Counted from the stretch's first letter, positions 24,302 to 33,521 are shown. The stretch is DNA of 35,448 nt from Fibrobacteria bacterium (GCA_017881725.1 JADGQO010000176.1:1-35448), one strand, 5' to 3'. The notes: generated from the sequence alone by a model not told the origin. Made by a program: numbers and translations.

Positions 24302-24859
24302 TCAGTTTTCCCGGGTTACCCCAAAAGAAATTGGCTTCCCATTGACCAGGAATTCCATCGGCAGGGAAGGATCCAAACCCTTCACCACGATCAGATGAAA
24401 AGGATGATCCATAACCGCCCCCACGTCGTCGCCCGGGTCAGGCGCGACGCCTTTCAAAAAGAAGCGCGCCTTTTCAGTTACGGTTATTTTTTCGAGGCGG
24501 ATCGAGTAACCGGAGCTCCCCACTAATCCATTGGTGAAAATCCAGATTTTTTCCCGGGTGAAGTCGAGCTTGGAAAGATTTTGAAAATCAGTTGCGGACG
24601 AATCCGAAATCCTCATGGGGAAAAGACGGGAAAGTTTTTCCCACCCGGCTTGTGATTCAATGATCAACACCTGGGGACCAAAAGATCCTTGGGAAGGCCG
24701 CCACGTCGCGCTCCCCTGGCCGATACCGGTGAAAGCGGCGGATGATTCGCTGCGGGGATTCATGTTTTTATCCTCCTTGGGATTCGCGTGCTTTGCCGAC
24801 GAGCATTGCGAGGCCGTCAGCAATACGAGGAACACACCCGTTAACGTTTTTAAGGACAT
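24302..24859 (-). CDS. PrcB-like exported protein, candidate subtilase partner or immunity
   Basis: 185 aa with an N-terminal export signal (LTGVFLVLLTASQC). The Cys at residue 19 suggests a lipoprotein, although Gln at -1 is not canonical. The C-terminal half (GYSIRLEKITVTEKARFFLKG, abridged at the ends; then HLIVVKGLD) fits the PrcB C-terminal domain, named after the lipoprotein of the Treponema dentilisin complex, where it partners a subtilisin-like protease. Here it is the next gene after a subtilase, 10 bases away. GGA lies 8 bases before the ATG. Role inferred: periplasmic binding of the subtilase, either protective (immunity) or as an assembly factor. Confidence 0.65.
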   Translation of the reverse strand: MSLKTLTGVFLVLLTASQCSSAKHANPKEDKNMNPRSESSAAFTGIGQGSATWRPSQGSFGPQVLIIESQAGWEKLSRLFPMRISDSSATDFQNLSKLDFTREKIWIFTNGLVGSSGYSIRLEKITVTEKARFFLKGVAPDPGDDVGAVMDHPFHLIVVKGLDPSLPMEFLVNGKPISFGVTREN

Positions 24860-24869
24860 CGGATTTCCA

Positions 24870-27800
24870 TCAAGATATGTTTATGGGACTGCTGTCGGTG
24901 TGGATGGTTCCGGACGAAGCCCGCAGCAGGAGGCTGCCCACGCCTGTGGCCCGGAGATCAAAGGTGAATTGGCCGTTGTCGGCCGCTCCAAAAACCTGCG
25001 CGATGAGATTGGGCGCCGCCGCCGGACCGGAAACCCGGGCTAAAGTCACATTGCCCGCGAAGCTGGGGATCAGATTTCCTTCCACGTCCAGGGCTCTCAC
25101 GGTCACGGGGAAAAGCAAGCCGCTTCTCTGGGCGTTGTGTACCGTGAAGGCGAAGCTGTTCAAAGCCGCTGCGCCTTCGGCGGCGATTTGCGGCGTGTCC
25201 GACGTGACGGCTCCGGATACCGCGCGGATTTGGAAATTGCCCGCCGTATACGGCGTAACCGGAATGGTATGCGCCCCATGATCCGTGGCGGAAAAAACAT
25301 AGTGATCATCCGTCAATGATTCGGTCTCCAGGATATAGACGCCCGTGCGGCTGCCGGCCGCGTTGCCGGCGGTCATCGCGCCCGGTTGGGCGGTGAAGTC
25401 CACTTGACCGGCGAAATCCTCGATGATGTTGTCGAAGTGATCGCGGGCGCTCACGTCCAGGTCCAGCCGGTTTCCCACGCGGGCGCTGGGGGGATGGCTG
25501 AAGTTGAAATGATCCAGAGGCCCGCCCTTGATGGTAAGGCGGGGGGAATCGCCCGTGTTACCCCCCGATCCGGCTTGGATCACTACGGGTCCCGTGCTGT
25601 AATGGAAAACCGAGAATTCGAATTTTCCATGATCGCCGGCGACAAAATCGTGGGCGAAGCGAGCCGCGCTGAAGGCGTCGGCGGTCGCATCGGATACGTG
25701 CACGCCTCTTTTGAAGGGCGCTACGCCGCCGGCCACATCGGAGCCCATGGTCCCTTCCGTAACCTGCAATTCCACGCGGCCGATGAAGTCGGTTTTAGTC
25801 CGTCCCTCGCCATCCAGCGCCGTGACCGTGTATTTCAGGCGCTCGGCGGTGCGGGGAGGATTGGCGTCGACGCTCCGGTTGTCGAAATGCGAAACCTCAA
25901 CGCGGAAAGATGCGGTCGCTCCCGGCGGACCCACATGGATTTCCGGTCCCGTGCCGTCGTCATTGTGTCCGGCCCCATCGGTGGCGCTGATGCGGAAATT
26001 CTCCACCGTATGGTTGCGGAGGGTAAAGGTCGCCCGTCCGTTGACCAGGTTGATGGGCGTGGACGCGCCGGCCGGATTGCCGTTGATGAACAGGCCGCGG
26101 GCGGCGGGCGGCGGACTGACGCCGTTGGTTCCGGTGTGGCGGATATTGACCGTGGTGGCGGGAAGATCGGATTTGAAGTTTCCCAACGGATCCACGGCGA
26201 AAATCCTCACCGTGATGTCCTCTTGCGCGTTGGCGGCGCCGGGATGGACCAGGATGAAAGCCTGCAAGGCTTGCGGACGCACGGTCCAATGAAAGACGAA
26301 ATTGCTGAAGACCTCCACATGCGCTGCGATGCGGGCCAGGGCGGGTGTGCCCGCGATTTCGGGAGGCGTGATGGCGGTCGGCGCGCGCATCCGGTTTATT
26401 TGCGCCAGGTCCAGGACGCTCAGGGCGGGGACATTGGCGGCGGAAGCGGGATCCACATCGCCGGGATAAACCCTGATCTCGGCGAAGCGGGCCAACTCTT
26501 CACGCATGACGCTGACTTGAGCAAGAAACCAGGGAGCGGCGGGGAAAGGGAAAGCCGGCAAAACGAATCCGCGGAATCCCACGTTGGCATGGGTGACCGG
26601 CGCGGTCAAATCCTGGGCTTTGCGCCAAGTCATGCCGAGGGTCTGATCCCCCGGAAGCGCGGCGCCACCGTCTTCGATAGGTCGGAAAGTCCCGTCCGCG
26701 CGTTTGAACCATAGCCGGGCGCCTGGCAGGGCCACGCGCACCTCGAACCCGTACCAAACGGTGGCGGCGTGATCCCGGGGAAGCAGGAAGGTGAAATGGG
26801 GATGGTTGGCGGCTCCGGGCGGCATGGTCTCGGCCGGCAGGCCTTCGTTGAGCGCGGCCAGAATGGCCTTCCAAAAATGAATGCGCCGATAACCACGCAG
26901 GTCAGCGGCCGCCAACTGCGGATCAGCCGGCGCCATGCCGGGAAGGAAAGGTCCTTGTTGCGCCGCCGTGCCCGCGGCCAAGTCCGGAAGCGCATCGGCC
27001 GTGGCTTCCAACATTTCCAGGACCTGGACGATGTTCGCGTTCTGTTGCAAGCGGGGATTGACCATCATCATTTCCGCCGCGACGCCGGCCGTCATGGGCG
27101 TGGCGAAAGACGTTCCGCTCCAGTTCTGGATGGCGACATTATCGACCACCTGGCTCGCGCCGGCGGGGAAAGCGGCGTTGGGAAGCGTGGGACCGTTGAC
27201 TTGCGGCAGAACCAAACGGATATCCTCTCCCGGCGCGGCCATGGAGACTTCGTCGCCCAGATAAGTGAAATTGGTGGGCAGTTCCGGATCGCCGGGCGTG
27301 GCGACATGCGACGTGGCGCCCACGGAAGCCACCCGCTGACGGAAGGCTTGCGCGCCGGTATTCGTGCTGCGCGGATTATTCCGGTTGGGTCCGAAGAAGC
27401 CGCCTTCGGTGCGGGCCACGTCGCGTTGGACCGCGACACCGGCGTTGCCTGCGGCCAGGAAAAAAATCTTCCCGCTGTTGACCAAGGCCTGGATGCGGAG
27501 CATGAGCTGGTTCTGCTGGACGGCGCTGTTGCCGGGGATGTTGGTGCCCAGAAATGACGTCGAAACGATTTTCACGTCCCTATCGGCGGTCAGGATCTCA
27601 TAACCCCGGATTTTTTCCGTGAAACTTCCACCGCGGGTGATGGGCCGGATTTTCACGTCCTTGCCGGTGCCGAGCACCACCTGCTGTGCGTTTCGCGCCC
27701 CGCCCACCTCATTACCGACGCCGTCCCCGGTCATGCTCGTCATGACGCCGCTGCCGTGGGTCAGCCCGGTTCCCAAGGGGCCCACGTCATCGCTGAGCAA

Positions 27801-30116
27801 ACGCAAATCCCCGTCGGTGAACACCTGATCGTTTACGGCCGCCGCCCCCAGCTTGGTCGGCCGGACGATTCTCCGGCCTTTGATGAACAGGCGGTTTTGC
27901 GCGTTGAGGGCGGTATTGCGGAAATCGTCCCCGCGCCCGAAACCGGAATCCCAGCAACCCAAAGTGAAAGGCGGATTGTCCTCCGTGTGCGCCGCGGCTT
28001 CCGCTTCCGGACTGATCCATTGGCGGTAGGGAACGGCGGCGCCCTGGACCCCGAGCACGATGGGAACGGGCTCGGTGATGCGTAACACAAAGGTTACCCT
28101 GCGGTTTTGGCCGTTGGCGGGATCGGAAGCGATGAGGGGAAACGCCTTGCCGCAGCCCCACAAAGCGGTTTGGCCCGCCCCGTCGCGGAAAAAATCTCCC
28201 GCCACCAGGGCCGTGGGCAGCAGGTGATCCATGTAAGCCGCGATCAACCGCCTGCGGGCGGCGCGATCCAAGCTGCCATCTGCGGTGACGGGCAAAGGCG
28301 TGGTCCCCAGCCAGGCTTTCGCCGCCGTGCGGGTGGCGGGATTATAGACGCCGTCGATGTTCCCGTTGTAATGCCCCAGGGACTTGAGCATGAATTGGAT
28401 TTCCCGGTTGCCCCAGGGCGATTCGGTGACGACGGGCGTCCCATCGAGACGCCGCAGCCAGACATCGGGATCCTTCAGGAGCAGCGCGTGCGCCGTCTGG
28501 GCGCGGAATTGCGTCAAGGCGTTGTTATGGGCATCGCTGCCCGTCGCATCCGCATGGCCGAACACGGCCAGCTTGCGCTGCGGAAAATCCTGCCGGCCCT
28601 GGAAAACCGCCATGACGCTGGCGCGGCCGGTAGGTAGCAGGAAGGATTTGTTGGTTTCGAAATGCGAGCCTTCCAGGGACACCGAAGGCGGATCCGCTTC
28701 CGGAAAACGGATCCGGTCGATGAGGCGGTGGGCCGCGAAGGTGTGCATGTAGAAGTGATGGAAATAGTCGTTGAGGGCGTTGGTGAATGTGCCGGTGACC
28801 GCGTTGAATTCCGCGCCGGTCCGAAAGGCCGGAGGGAGTCTTTCCAGAACCGTACTCGGCGAAGCCGACTCGGTATCCAGAAAGTCCAAGTCCACGCTAT
28901 CCAAGTCGGGAAGATGTTGATCGGTGATGGCTTGTGCCAAATCTTTCAGACCTGCTCCGCTCCGGCTGGGATAAACATGCGCCTGCACGAGTTTGATGTG
29001 CGGGGAATATCCCCGGGGCCGAAGCCCGAAAGCGTGCAGCGCGGCGGACATGCCGGGACCGGTGGCACTGTCCTTGAAGGTCAGCAGCATGGCGTCCTTG
29101 GCCACCTTGTGCTCACCGCCGCCACCCTCTAAACCCTCCACGGTGGACTCTCCGGCGAGAGTTCCCGGCACGGTGTCCTCGTCGCTTGCATACAGGAAAA
29201 AGGACGCGACCATCACCACGGAACCGGAATATGCGTCTTTGATGGTGATCCGGTTTTCTCCCAGCAGGAAAAGCGCCAGGGTAAGCCCCGGCTCCGGAGG
29301 AACGCGCAATTCCCGGCTGCGCAAGGCATCGGGACTCCAATCCGCGATCACCCTGGCGTCATCGGGAGCGATGGCGAGAGGCAGTTGCACATCGGTCACA
29401 TCACCAGACGGATTCGCGAGAGCGGTGATATTGATTCGGTCATCCGTTTGGTCGCTGCCGTCGTCGAGAAAAACCTGGATATTGTTGGCGCCGATGCGGG
29501 GGCAGACGAGTTTCGCTTCCGGCGTGCGGGCTTTAAAGATTCCGTAACGGGCGGTCCGATATTTTCCATCCGCGGGATCCTTGATCAAAACGTCGATCAG
29601 GCCGAGCTTGCGTTTGTCCGGGCCAGCCTCGAATTCCACCGTGGTCTCAAAGCCCTCCGGCCCTGATTTGGTCACGTCCACGACCTGGATGCCGGGAAAA
29701 TCTTTTTCGCCCACCGAGCCCTCGCCATAGACAAAGAGCAGCATATCCTTCGAACCGACGCCGTCTTCGGTTTTTTCCAAATCAAATGCAACGGTCTTCG
29801 ATCCCGCCTTGAGCTTGGCTTTGGGCTCCGTGACAACGCCGGGATCCACGACGATGCGGATGAGGTTGCTTTCCGACGGAGTAATCCCGGTCTTTTTCCA
29901 AAGTTCGGCTACCGCCTTGGGGACGGGAGAAACCACGGGCGAATCGTATTCCAACCGCAGAGGCTCGACGCCGTATGCGGATAGCACCGTCTGGGGGTTG
30001 GAACCGCGGATGAAATGGATTTTCGGTTTGCCCCGGAGAACGATCGTGGAGGGCTCGCCGGTTTTCAGGGCGGGCTTATCCCCGGCGCTGATCCACATTT
30101 CTTTTTGAGCGCTCAT
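24870..30116 (-). CDS. Giant OmpA / PG-binding / subtilase / Ig-like protein, T6SS effector candidate
   Basis: 1748 aa, no signal peptide. Residues 1-~450 are unrecognised beta-rich sequence. Residues ~475-677 form an OmpA-like peptidoglycan-binding fold (SFLLPTGRASVMAVF, FGHADATGSDAHNNAL, and a late NGQNRRVTFVL), split by an inserted PG_binding_1 module at ~565-625 (IQFMLKSLGHYNGNIDGVY). Residues ~770-1040 are an S8 subtilase: HGSGVMTSMTGDG (His), FFLAAGNAG (oxyanion Asn), NWSGTSFATPMTAG (Ser). A canonical DTG/DSG Asp block is not obvious; TDGDLRLL just before the His block is the only candidate. Residues ~1250-1748 hold about four filamin/Big-like Ig repeats (VRALDVEGNLIPSFAGNV is one). Lying between PAAR-effector and PLD genes without export signal, it is probably loaded on the T6SS to attack periplasmic proteins from a wall-anchored position. 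Confidence 0.8.
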   Translation of the reverse strand: MSAQKEMWISAGDKPALKTGEPSTIVLRGKPKIHFIRGSNPQTVLSAYGVEPLRLEYDSPVVSPVPKAVAELWKKTGITPSESNLIRIVVDPGVVTEPKAKLKAGSKTVAFDLEKTEDGVGSKDMLLFVYGEGSVGEKDFPGIQVVDVTKSGPEGFETTVEFEAGPDKRKLGLIDVLIKDPADGKYRTARYGIFKARTPEAKLVCPRIGANNIQVFLDDGSDQTDDRINITALANPSGDVTDVQLPLAIAPDDARVIADWSPDALRSRELRVPPEPGLTLALFLLGENRITIKDAYSGSVVMVASFFLYASDEDTVPGTLAGESTVEGLEGGGGEHKVAKDAMLLTFKDSATGPGMSAALHAFGLRPRGYSPHIKLVQAHVYPSRSGAGLKDLAQAITDQHLPDLDSVDLDFLDTESASPSTVLERLPPAFRTGAEFNAVTGTFTNALNDYFHHFYMHTFAAHRLIDRIRFPEADPPSVSLEGSHFETNKSFLLPTGRASVMAVFQGRQDFPQRKLAVFGHADATGSDAHNNALTQFRAQTAHALLLKDPDVWLRRLDGTPVVTESPWGNREIQFMLKSLGHYNGNIDGVYNPATRTAAKAWLGTTPLPVTADGSLDRAARRRLIAAYMDHLLPTALVAGDFFRDGAGQTALWGCGKAFPLIASDPANGQNRRVTFVLRITEPVPIVLGVQGAAVPYRQWISPEAEAAAHTEDNPPFTLGCWDSGFGRGDDFRNTALNAQNRLFIKGRRIVRPTKLGAAAVNDQVFTDGDLRLLSDDVGPLGTGLTHGSGVMTSMTGDGVGNEVGGARNAQQVVLGTGKDVKIRPITRGGSFTEKIRGYEILTADRDVKIVSTSFLGTNIPGNSAVQQNQLMLRIQALVNSGKIFFLAAGNAGVAVQRDVARTEGGFFGPNRNNPRSTNTGAQAFRQRVASVGATSHVATPGDPELPTNFTYLGDEVSMAAPGEDIRLVLPQVNGPTLPNAAFPAGASQVVDNVAIQNWSGTSFATPMTAGVAAEMMMVNPRLQQNANIVQVLEMLEATADALPDLAAGTAAQQGPFLPGMAPADPQLAAADLRGYRRIHFWKAILAALNEGLPAETMPPGAANHPHFTFLLPRDHAATVWYGFEVRVALPGARLWFKRADGTFRPIEDGGAALPGDQTLGMTWRKAQDLTAPVTHANVGFRGFVLPAFPFPAAPWFLAQVSVMREELARFAEIRVYPGDVDPASAANVPALSVLDLAQINRMRAPTAITPPEIAGTPALARIAAHVEVFSNFVFHWTVRPQALQAFILVHPGAANAQEDITVRIFAVDPLGNFKSDLPATTVNIRHTGTNGVSPPPAARGLFINGNPAGASTPINLVNGRATFTLRNHTVENFRISATDGAGHNDDGTGPEIHVGPPGATASFRVEVSHFDNRSVDANPPRTAERLKYTVTALDGEGRTKTDFIGRVELQVTEGTMGSDVAGGVAPFKRGVHVSDATADAFSAARFAHDFVAGDHGKFEFSVFHYSTGPVVIQAGSGGNTGDSPRLTIKGGPLDHFNFSHPPSARVGNRLDLDVSARDHFDNIIEDFAGQVDFTAQPGAMTAGNAAGSRTGVYILETESLTDDHYVFSATDHGAHTIPVTPYTAGNFQIRAVSGAVTSDTPQIAAEGAAALNSFAFTVHNAQRSGLLFPVTVRALDVEGNLIPSFAGNVTLARVSGPAAAPNLIAQVFGAADNGQFTFDLRATGVGSLLLRASSGTIHTDSSPINIS

Positions 30117-30128
30117 GGATAGGTTCCG

Positions 30129-30797
30129 TTACTTATCATCTTCGGCCGCTTCGTCTTGCAGCGGCTTCAGAATGGGTTTCACATAGGCTTCCCATTCCGC
30201 GTCCGCGAACTTGGCTAGCGGCGAGGAAAGGTCCTGGAGCGCCGGATCGGCTTGCTTCGCATACCGTTCCAAATCGTCCGCGTCCATGGGAAGCATTCCC
30301 CGGATGGCATACTTCTTCGCGCCCGCATGCAGAATGTATTTCAGCACGTAAGGATCTAAGCCGTCCTGAGCGATGGAGTAAAAGAAACCAGTTTCCGCTG
30401 AGCCATCTCCGTCCACGTCCGCCACTTTTATCGTCGCGGTGTCCAGAGCCACCCAAGTAAGCGGTTGGTCGGAGAAATCGTTGATGCGCCAATCCTGCTT
30501 GAAGCCCGATGTCCGCATCGAAAACACGGCAGCATGCAGTTCGGAACGTTTCCGGTTTTCGGAACCACTCTTGTTGTTGCGGCCCCAAGCCACGAAGCAA
30601 TGCTCCCCGCTTTTGTCGGTCCAACACCGCGCGTCCAAAACGTCCCCTTGGACCTCGGGCATGGCTCGGATCAAAACCGAATCGGGTTTGGTAACCGGAA
30701 ATTCGCGCGCTGGAGTTTGACTCGGGGACGCAGCCCAGCCGGCGCCGGCCCTGCCAACCACTGCCAGGATCAACAAGGCCTCAACGAGTCGCCGCAT
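30129..30797 (-). CDS. Exported protein, candidate immunity to the PAAR amidase
   Basis: 222 aa from ATG 30797, which overlaps the end of the PAAR-amidase gene by 17 bases and has AAGGGGA 7 bases upstream; the longer frame from 30869 lies within that gene. A signal peptide (VEALLILAVVGRAGAG, cleavage near WAAS) sends it to the periplasm. The centre reads IKVADVDGDGSAETGFFY, then LHAGAKKYAIRG, a pattern I associate with M949_RS01915-type proteins found beside TIGR02594 amidases. The acidic C-terminus ends AAEDDK. Position and export fit an immunity protein. No enzymatic motif. Confidence 0.65.
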   Translation of the reverse strand: MRRLVEALLILAVVGRAGAGWAASPSQTPAREFPVTKPDSVLIRAMPEVQGDVLDARCWTDKSGEHCFVAWGRNNKSGSENRKRSELHAAVFSMRTSGFKQDWRINDFSDQPLTWVALDTATIKVADVDGDGSAETGFFYSIAQDGLDPYVLKYILHAGAKKYAIRGMLPMDADDLERYAKQADPALQDLSSPLAKFADAEWEAYVKPILKPLQDEAAEDDK

Positions 30798-32415
30798 AAC
30801 TCGTCCCCTTTGCGTGCTTGATTTCCGAGAGGTCGAAATTCGGCGGAGTATAGCCTTGCGGAACCACATAGGCGATTATTTTGTCTTTGGGAAAAGACGA
30901 GTAGCCCACGGCGTCGCTTTGGTTGCCGCCCAAAAGCACGATCCGGTTTTTCTTCTTGCCCATCACAAACCCAACATGGCCGCCTTTATCCTTGCCCCAG
31001 TCGATTACGGCGATGGCATACATGGCCGGCTGGTCGAGCTTTTTGCCCCAATCCTTCCAATCCTTGGCCCACGAACTATCGGTACCGGGATAGCCGGCCT
31101 GCGTCATCACCCAATTCACGAAGGAAGAGCACCAAGCCACTTCGTCGGTTTTGGGTTTACGCTTGTTGGACGCGTGGTATTCCAGGATGCGGGGATTGTT
31201 TTCTTTGCCTTTGATTTCCTTCTCGCCCAATTCACCCTTGGCTACGGTAATCCACTTCGGCTCGTCGCCCGCTGCGAGGCTTGGCTGCGATTCCGGGTCC
31301 GCCGTGATCACGATTTCCGGCAGCACGATCACGTAGGCCCCGGCCGGGACATTGTCCTCCTTGGCTTTCCCGTCCTTATCCACCTTGCCCTTGCGTACCG
31401 TCCCATCGGATAAATGCATTTCATAAGCGGCATTGGCGAGAGGCTTGTCATCCTCGTCCATCAGTTTAATCTCGGCCGAGTCCGTAAAGGTGGCCCGGTC
31501 GCTCAGGGCTATCGATCCTTGCACCTCCACGAAAAAGAAATACTCCGTCGGCCCGGCGGGAAGCGGATCACCCTGCGGCGCCGATTGCGGATCCGGGGGC
31601 TTGGGCGCTTCCGTGGAAAGGTCGGCGATTTCCAGGGACCAATGGGCTTCGACTTTTTTGCCCGACACCTTGGTTTCGAGATGCGCGAGCATGCGTTGTT
31701 GGGCCCCGCCGTTTTTTTCCTCGAAGACGAGAATAGCCGCGGGCGTCCCGTCCGCATAGCCTTCCACGTCGGCCTTGAGGGTCAGCTTCTCACCGGGCTT
31801 GCCTTTGGTTTTCGACCACTTGGCATTGGACGCGCCGCACAGTTCAACCTTGATAGAGCCGGAGGACGCGTAGCCATCGTGACGGATTTTCCCTTCCGGC
31901 GAGGTCGAGCCGAGAATGATGTTGCCGTCGGGATCGGTGAGCTTGTACCGCTGGGCCACCAGGGGCAGGCCCGCCGGATCCGTCACCAGGCACTCCACCC
32001 AGTGGATTTCCGATTTTTCCGGCGGCTCGGCCACGGGGTAGGGTTTGATTTGCTTGGGGCTTTTCACGGATGCGGAAGCCGCCGCCGCCGCCGTTGCCGC
32101 GCTGCTGGCTTGCGAGGCGCTGCCGACCTCGCCGATGAGCACGGTCATGCAACCCATGGCCGGCATGGAAGGCGGTCCCGCGCATACCGTGATATCGGAA
32201 ACGCGCGCCGCCGGAACCTTGCACACCAGGACGCCCGTGCTTCCCAGGGTGATGGGTCCGCCCACATGGGGTACCACGCCCGTTACCATGGGGCAAACAT
32301 GGGTATCGCCCATGGTCGAGGCGGGCATCTTGCCCATCAAGACCGTGGGCTTCCCAAGCATTACCGTGCCTCCGTGGGCCGTCATATCCCCCATCCGGGC
32401 CGCAGGCTTTCCCAT
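30781..32415 (-). CDS. PAAR-domain T6SS effector with TIGR02594/CHAP-type amidase
   Basis: 544 aa from ATG 32415, preceded by AGGAGG that overlaps the DUF2169 stop; the longer open frame to 33369 is a shadow of that gene. Residues 1-~100 are a PAAR-type spike tip (ARMGDMTAHGG, VCPMVTG, VPAARVSDITVC). An Ala-rich linker follows. Residues ~140-330 hold alternating Ig-like modules (WVECLVTDPAGLPLV; KLTLKADVEGYADGT) and a repeat of the first type near ~345 (IKLMDEDDKPLANAAYEM). Residues ~400-525 are a cysteine amidase: DEVAWCSSFVNW with Cys near 428, GGHVGFVMG with His near 480, and LLGGNQSDAVGY with Asn. It would cut peptidoglycan stem peptides or amide links in rival periplasms. It follows vgrG and DUF2169 as tip cargo. 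The next gene encodes an exported partner. Confidence 0.87.
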   Translation of the reverse strand: MGKPAARMGDMTAHGGTVMLGKPTVLMGKMPASTMGDTHVCPMVTGVVPHVGGPITLGSTGVLVCKVPAARVSDITVCAGPPSMPAMGCMTVLIGEVGSASQASSAATAAAAASASVKSPKQIKPYPVAEPPEKSEIHWVECLVTDPAGLPLVAQRYKLTDPDGNIILGSTSPEGKIRHDGYASSGSIKVELCGASNAKWSKTKGKPGEKLTLKADVEGYADGTPAAILVFEEKNGGAQQRMLAHLETKVSGKKVEAHWSLEIADLSTEAPKPPDPQSAPQGDPLPAGPTEYFFFVEVQGSIALSDRATFTDSAEIKLMDEDDKPLANAAYEMHLSDGTVRKGKVDKDGKAKEDNVPAGAYVIVLPEIVITADPESQPSLAAGDEPKWITVAKGELGEKEIKGKENNPRILEYHASNKRKPKTDEVAWCSSFVNWVMTQAGYPGTDSSWAKDWKDWGKKLDQPAMYAIAVIDWGKDKGGHVGFVMGKKKNRIVLLGGNQSDAVGYSSFPKDKIIAYVVPQGYTPPNFDLSEIKHAKGTSYAATR

Positions 32416-32423
32416 CGTTCCTC

Positions 32424-33521
32424 CTAGCTCCTGACTTCGTACGCGAGGCGGGTGAACTTCTGGATGGATTCGATGCCGCCATAATAGGCCGAACCCCTCC
32501 AAATCATGGCCAGCTGGTTGGTGTTCTTGTAGACCACCACCGATTGCAACACCATCTTCATCTCTTCCTTGCCATCGCCCACATCGAGCCAAGCCCTGGG
32601 ACGCTCCCCGGGCAAGTTGAAGGTGAACTGCGGATTTTCCCGATCGAGGTGCGCCAGCTTGATGGATTCGTTGCCGACCAGATAGGGGAAGCACAATCCC
32701 TTCGACGCGCCGTTGAAGAATTGGGCGTTCAAAATGGGGGAGGGCGGCGGTGGCTGACTTGCGGGGCCAACCCCTACCGCCGGCATTTTCTGGATGGCCC
32801 GTTGCCGTTCCATCTCGGCTCCGGCCTGCTGATCCGGCGCCATGCCCGCCAACTCGAAGCGCGGCGAAGATCCCTTGGAGACATAACCCAGGGACATCGG
32901 TTCGGGATACTCCATCCAGCGTTCGAATTTCTGCAGCACCAGGTTTTGCGGCGTCAACAGTTTCACGGGATCTTCGAGATTGGGAAGGACCATGTCCTGC
33001 AAGGCCTTGATGTTGTTCTTGACCACGAACCCCTTGCCGACGGGATTCTTCATATAGGTATAGGCGAAGCCTTCCTCGGATTTGTCGTCCTTGCCGCCGT
33101 AGGCCTGTCCATAATCGAGCGGCATGCGCTCGAAGGGCGCGGGCTGGGTGAAGGCCAGTCCCGTGCCGGTGACAAATACCTTGCGGTCGCCGAACACGCG
33201 GAAAATTTTGCGCGAGGGACCGACCTGGACACCCACGTCCAGGGTGGTCACGGGCCTGCCCTTGGGTGCATGCGCGTGCGCGATGAAGACCACGTCGGTC
33301 ATGGGCTTGTAGGCCACCAGATCCGATTCCAGCTTCACGGCATCGACGGCGGGATTTCCCTGGCCCCAATATTCATCCGCCTCGGTGAAGGGGATTTGCT
33401 CATCCCGGTCCGGGACGGCCGTCTGGCCGTTGGCGAAGCGATAGGTTTTCTTACCGAGCACCGAGAGGATGGGGGCGCCATCCGGCGCGTTGCCGGGAAT
33501 AAAGTGGGTGAGCCATTCCAT
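32424..33521 (-). CDS. DUF2169-family T6SS adaptor
   Basis: 365 aa. DUF2169 signs: VVFIAHAHAPKGRP near residue 77, VGVQVGPSRKIFRVFGDRKV near 97, APFERMPLDYGQAYGG near 127 and NPVGKGF near 158. Members of this family act as cytoplasmic adaptors that load a specific PAAR effector onto VgrG. The Pro-rich stretch near 262 (QPPPPSP) is a linker. The ATG overlaps the VgrG stop as TGATG, and the PAAR gene starts 8 bases after its stop, so the three genes are tightly coupled. Confidence 0.87.
   Translation of the reverse strand: MEWLTHFIPGNAPDGAPILSVLGKKTYRFANGQTAVPDRDEQIPFTEADEYWGQGNPAVDAVKLESDLVAYKPMTDVVFIAHAHAPKGRPVTTLDVGVQVGPSRKIFRVFGDRKVFVTGTGLAFTQPAPFERMPLDYGQAYGGKDDKSEEGFAYTYMKNPVGKGFVVKNNIKALQDMVLPNLEDPVKLLTPQNLVLQKFERWMEYPEPMSLGYVSKGSSPRFELAGMAPDQQAGAEMERQRAIQKMPAVGVGPASQPPPPSPILNAQFFNGASKGLCFPYLVGNESIKLAHLDRENPQFTFNLPGERPRAWLDVGDGKEEMKMVLQSVVVYKNTNQLAMIWRGSAYYGGIESIQKFTRLAYEVRS

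Noticed and set aside
25386..26714. 442-codon open frame antisense to the giant subtilase gene
   Set aside because: It is Gly/Arg/His-rich with no motif, as expected from the opposite strand of a high-GC gene; the subtilase strand has clear domains.
30781..33369. A long open frame that would extend the PAAR-amidase protein by ~320 residues
   Set aside because: The extension is an out-of-frame shadow of the DUF2169 gene, Arg/Gly-rich and without known motifs; AGGAGG before ATG 32415 and the PAAR start decide the true beginning.
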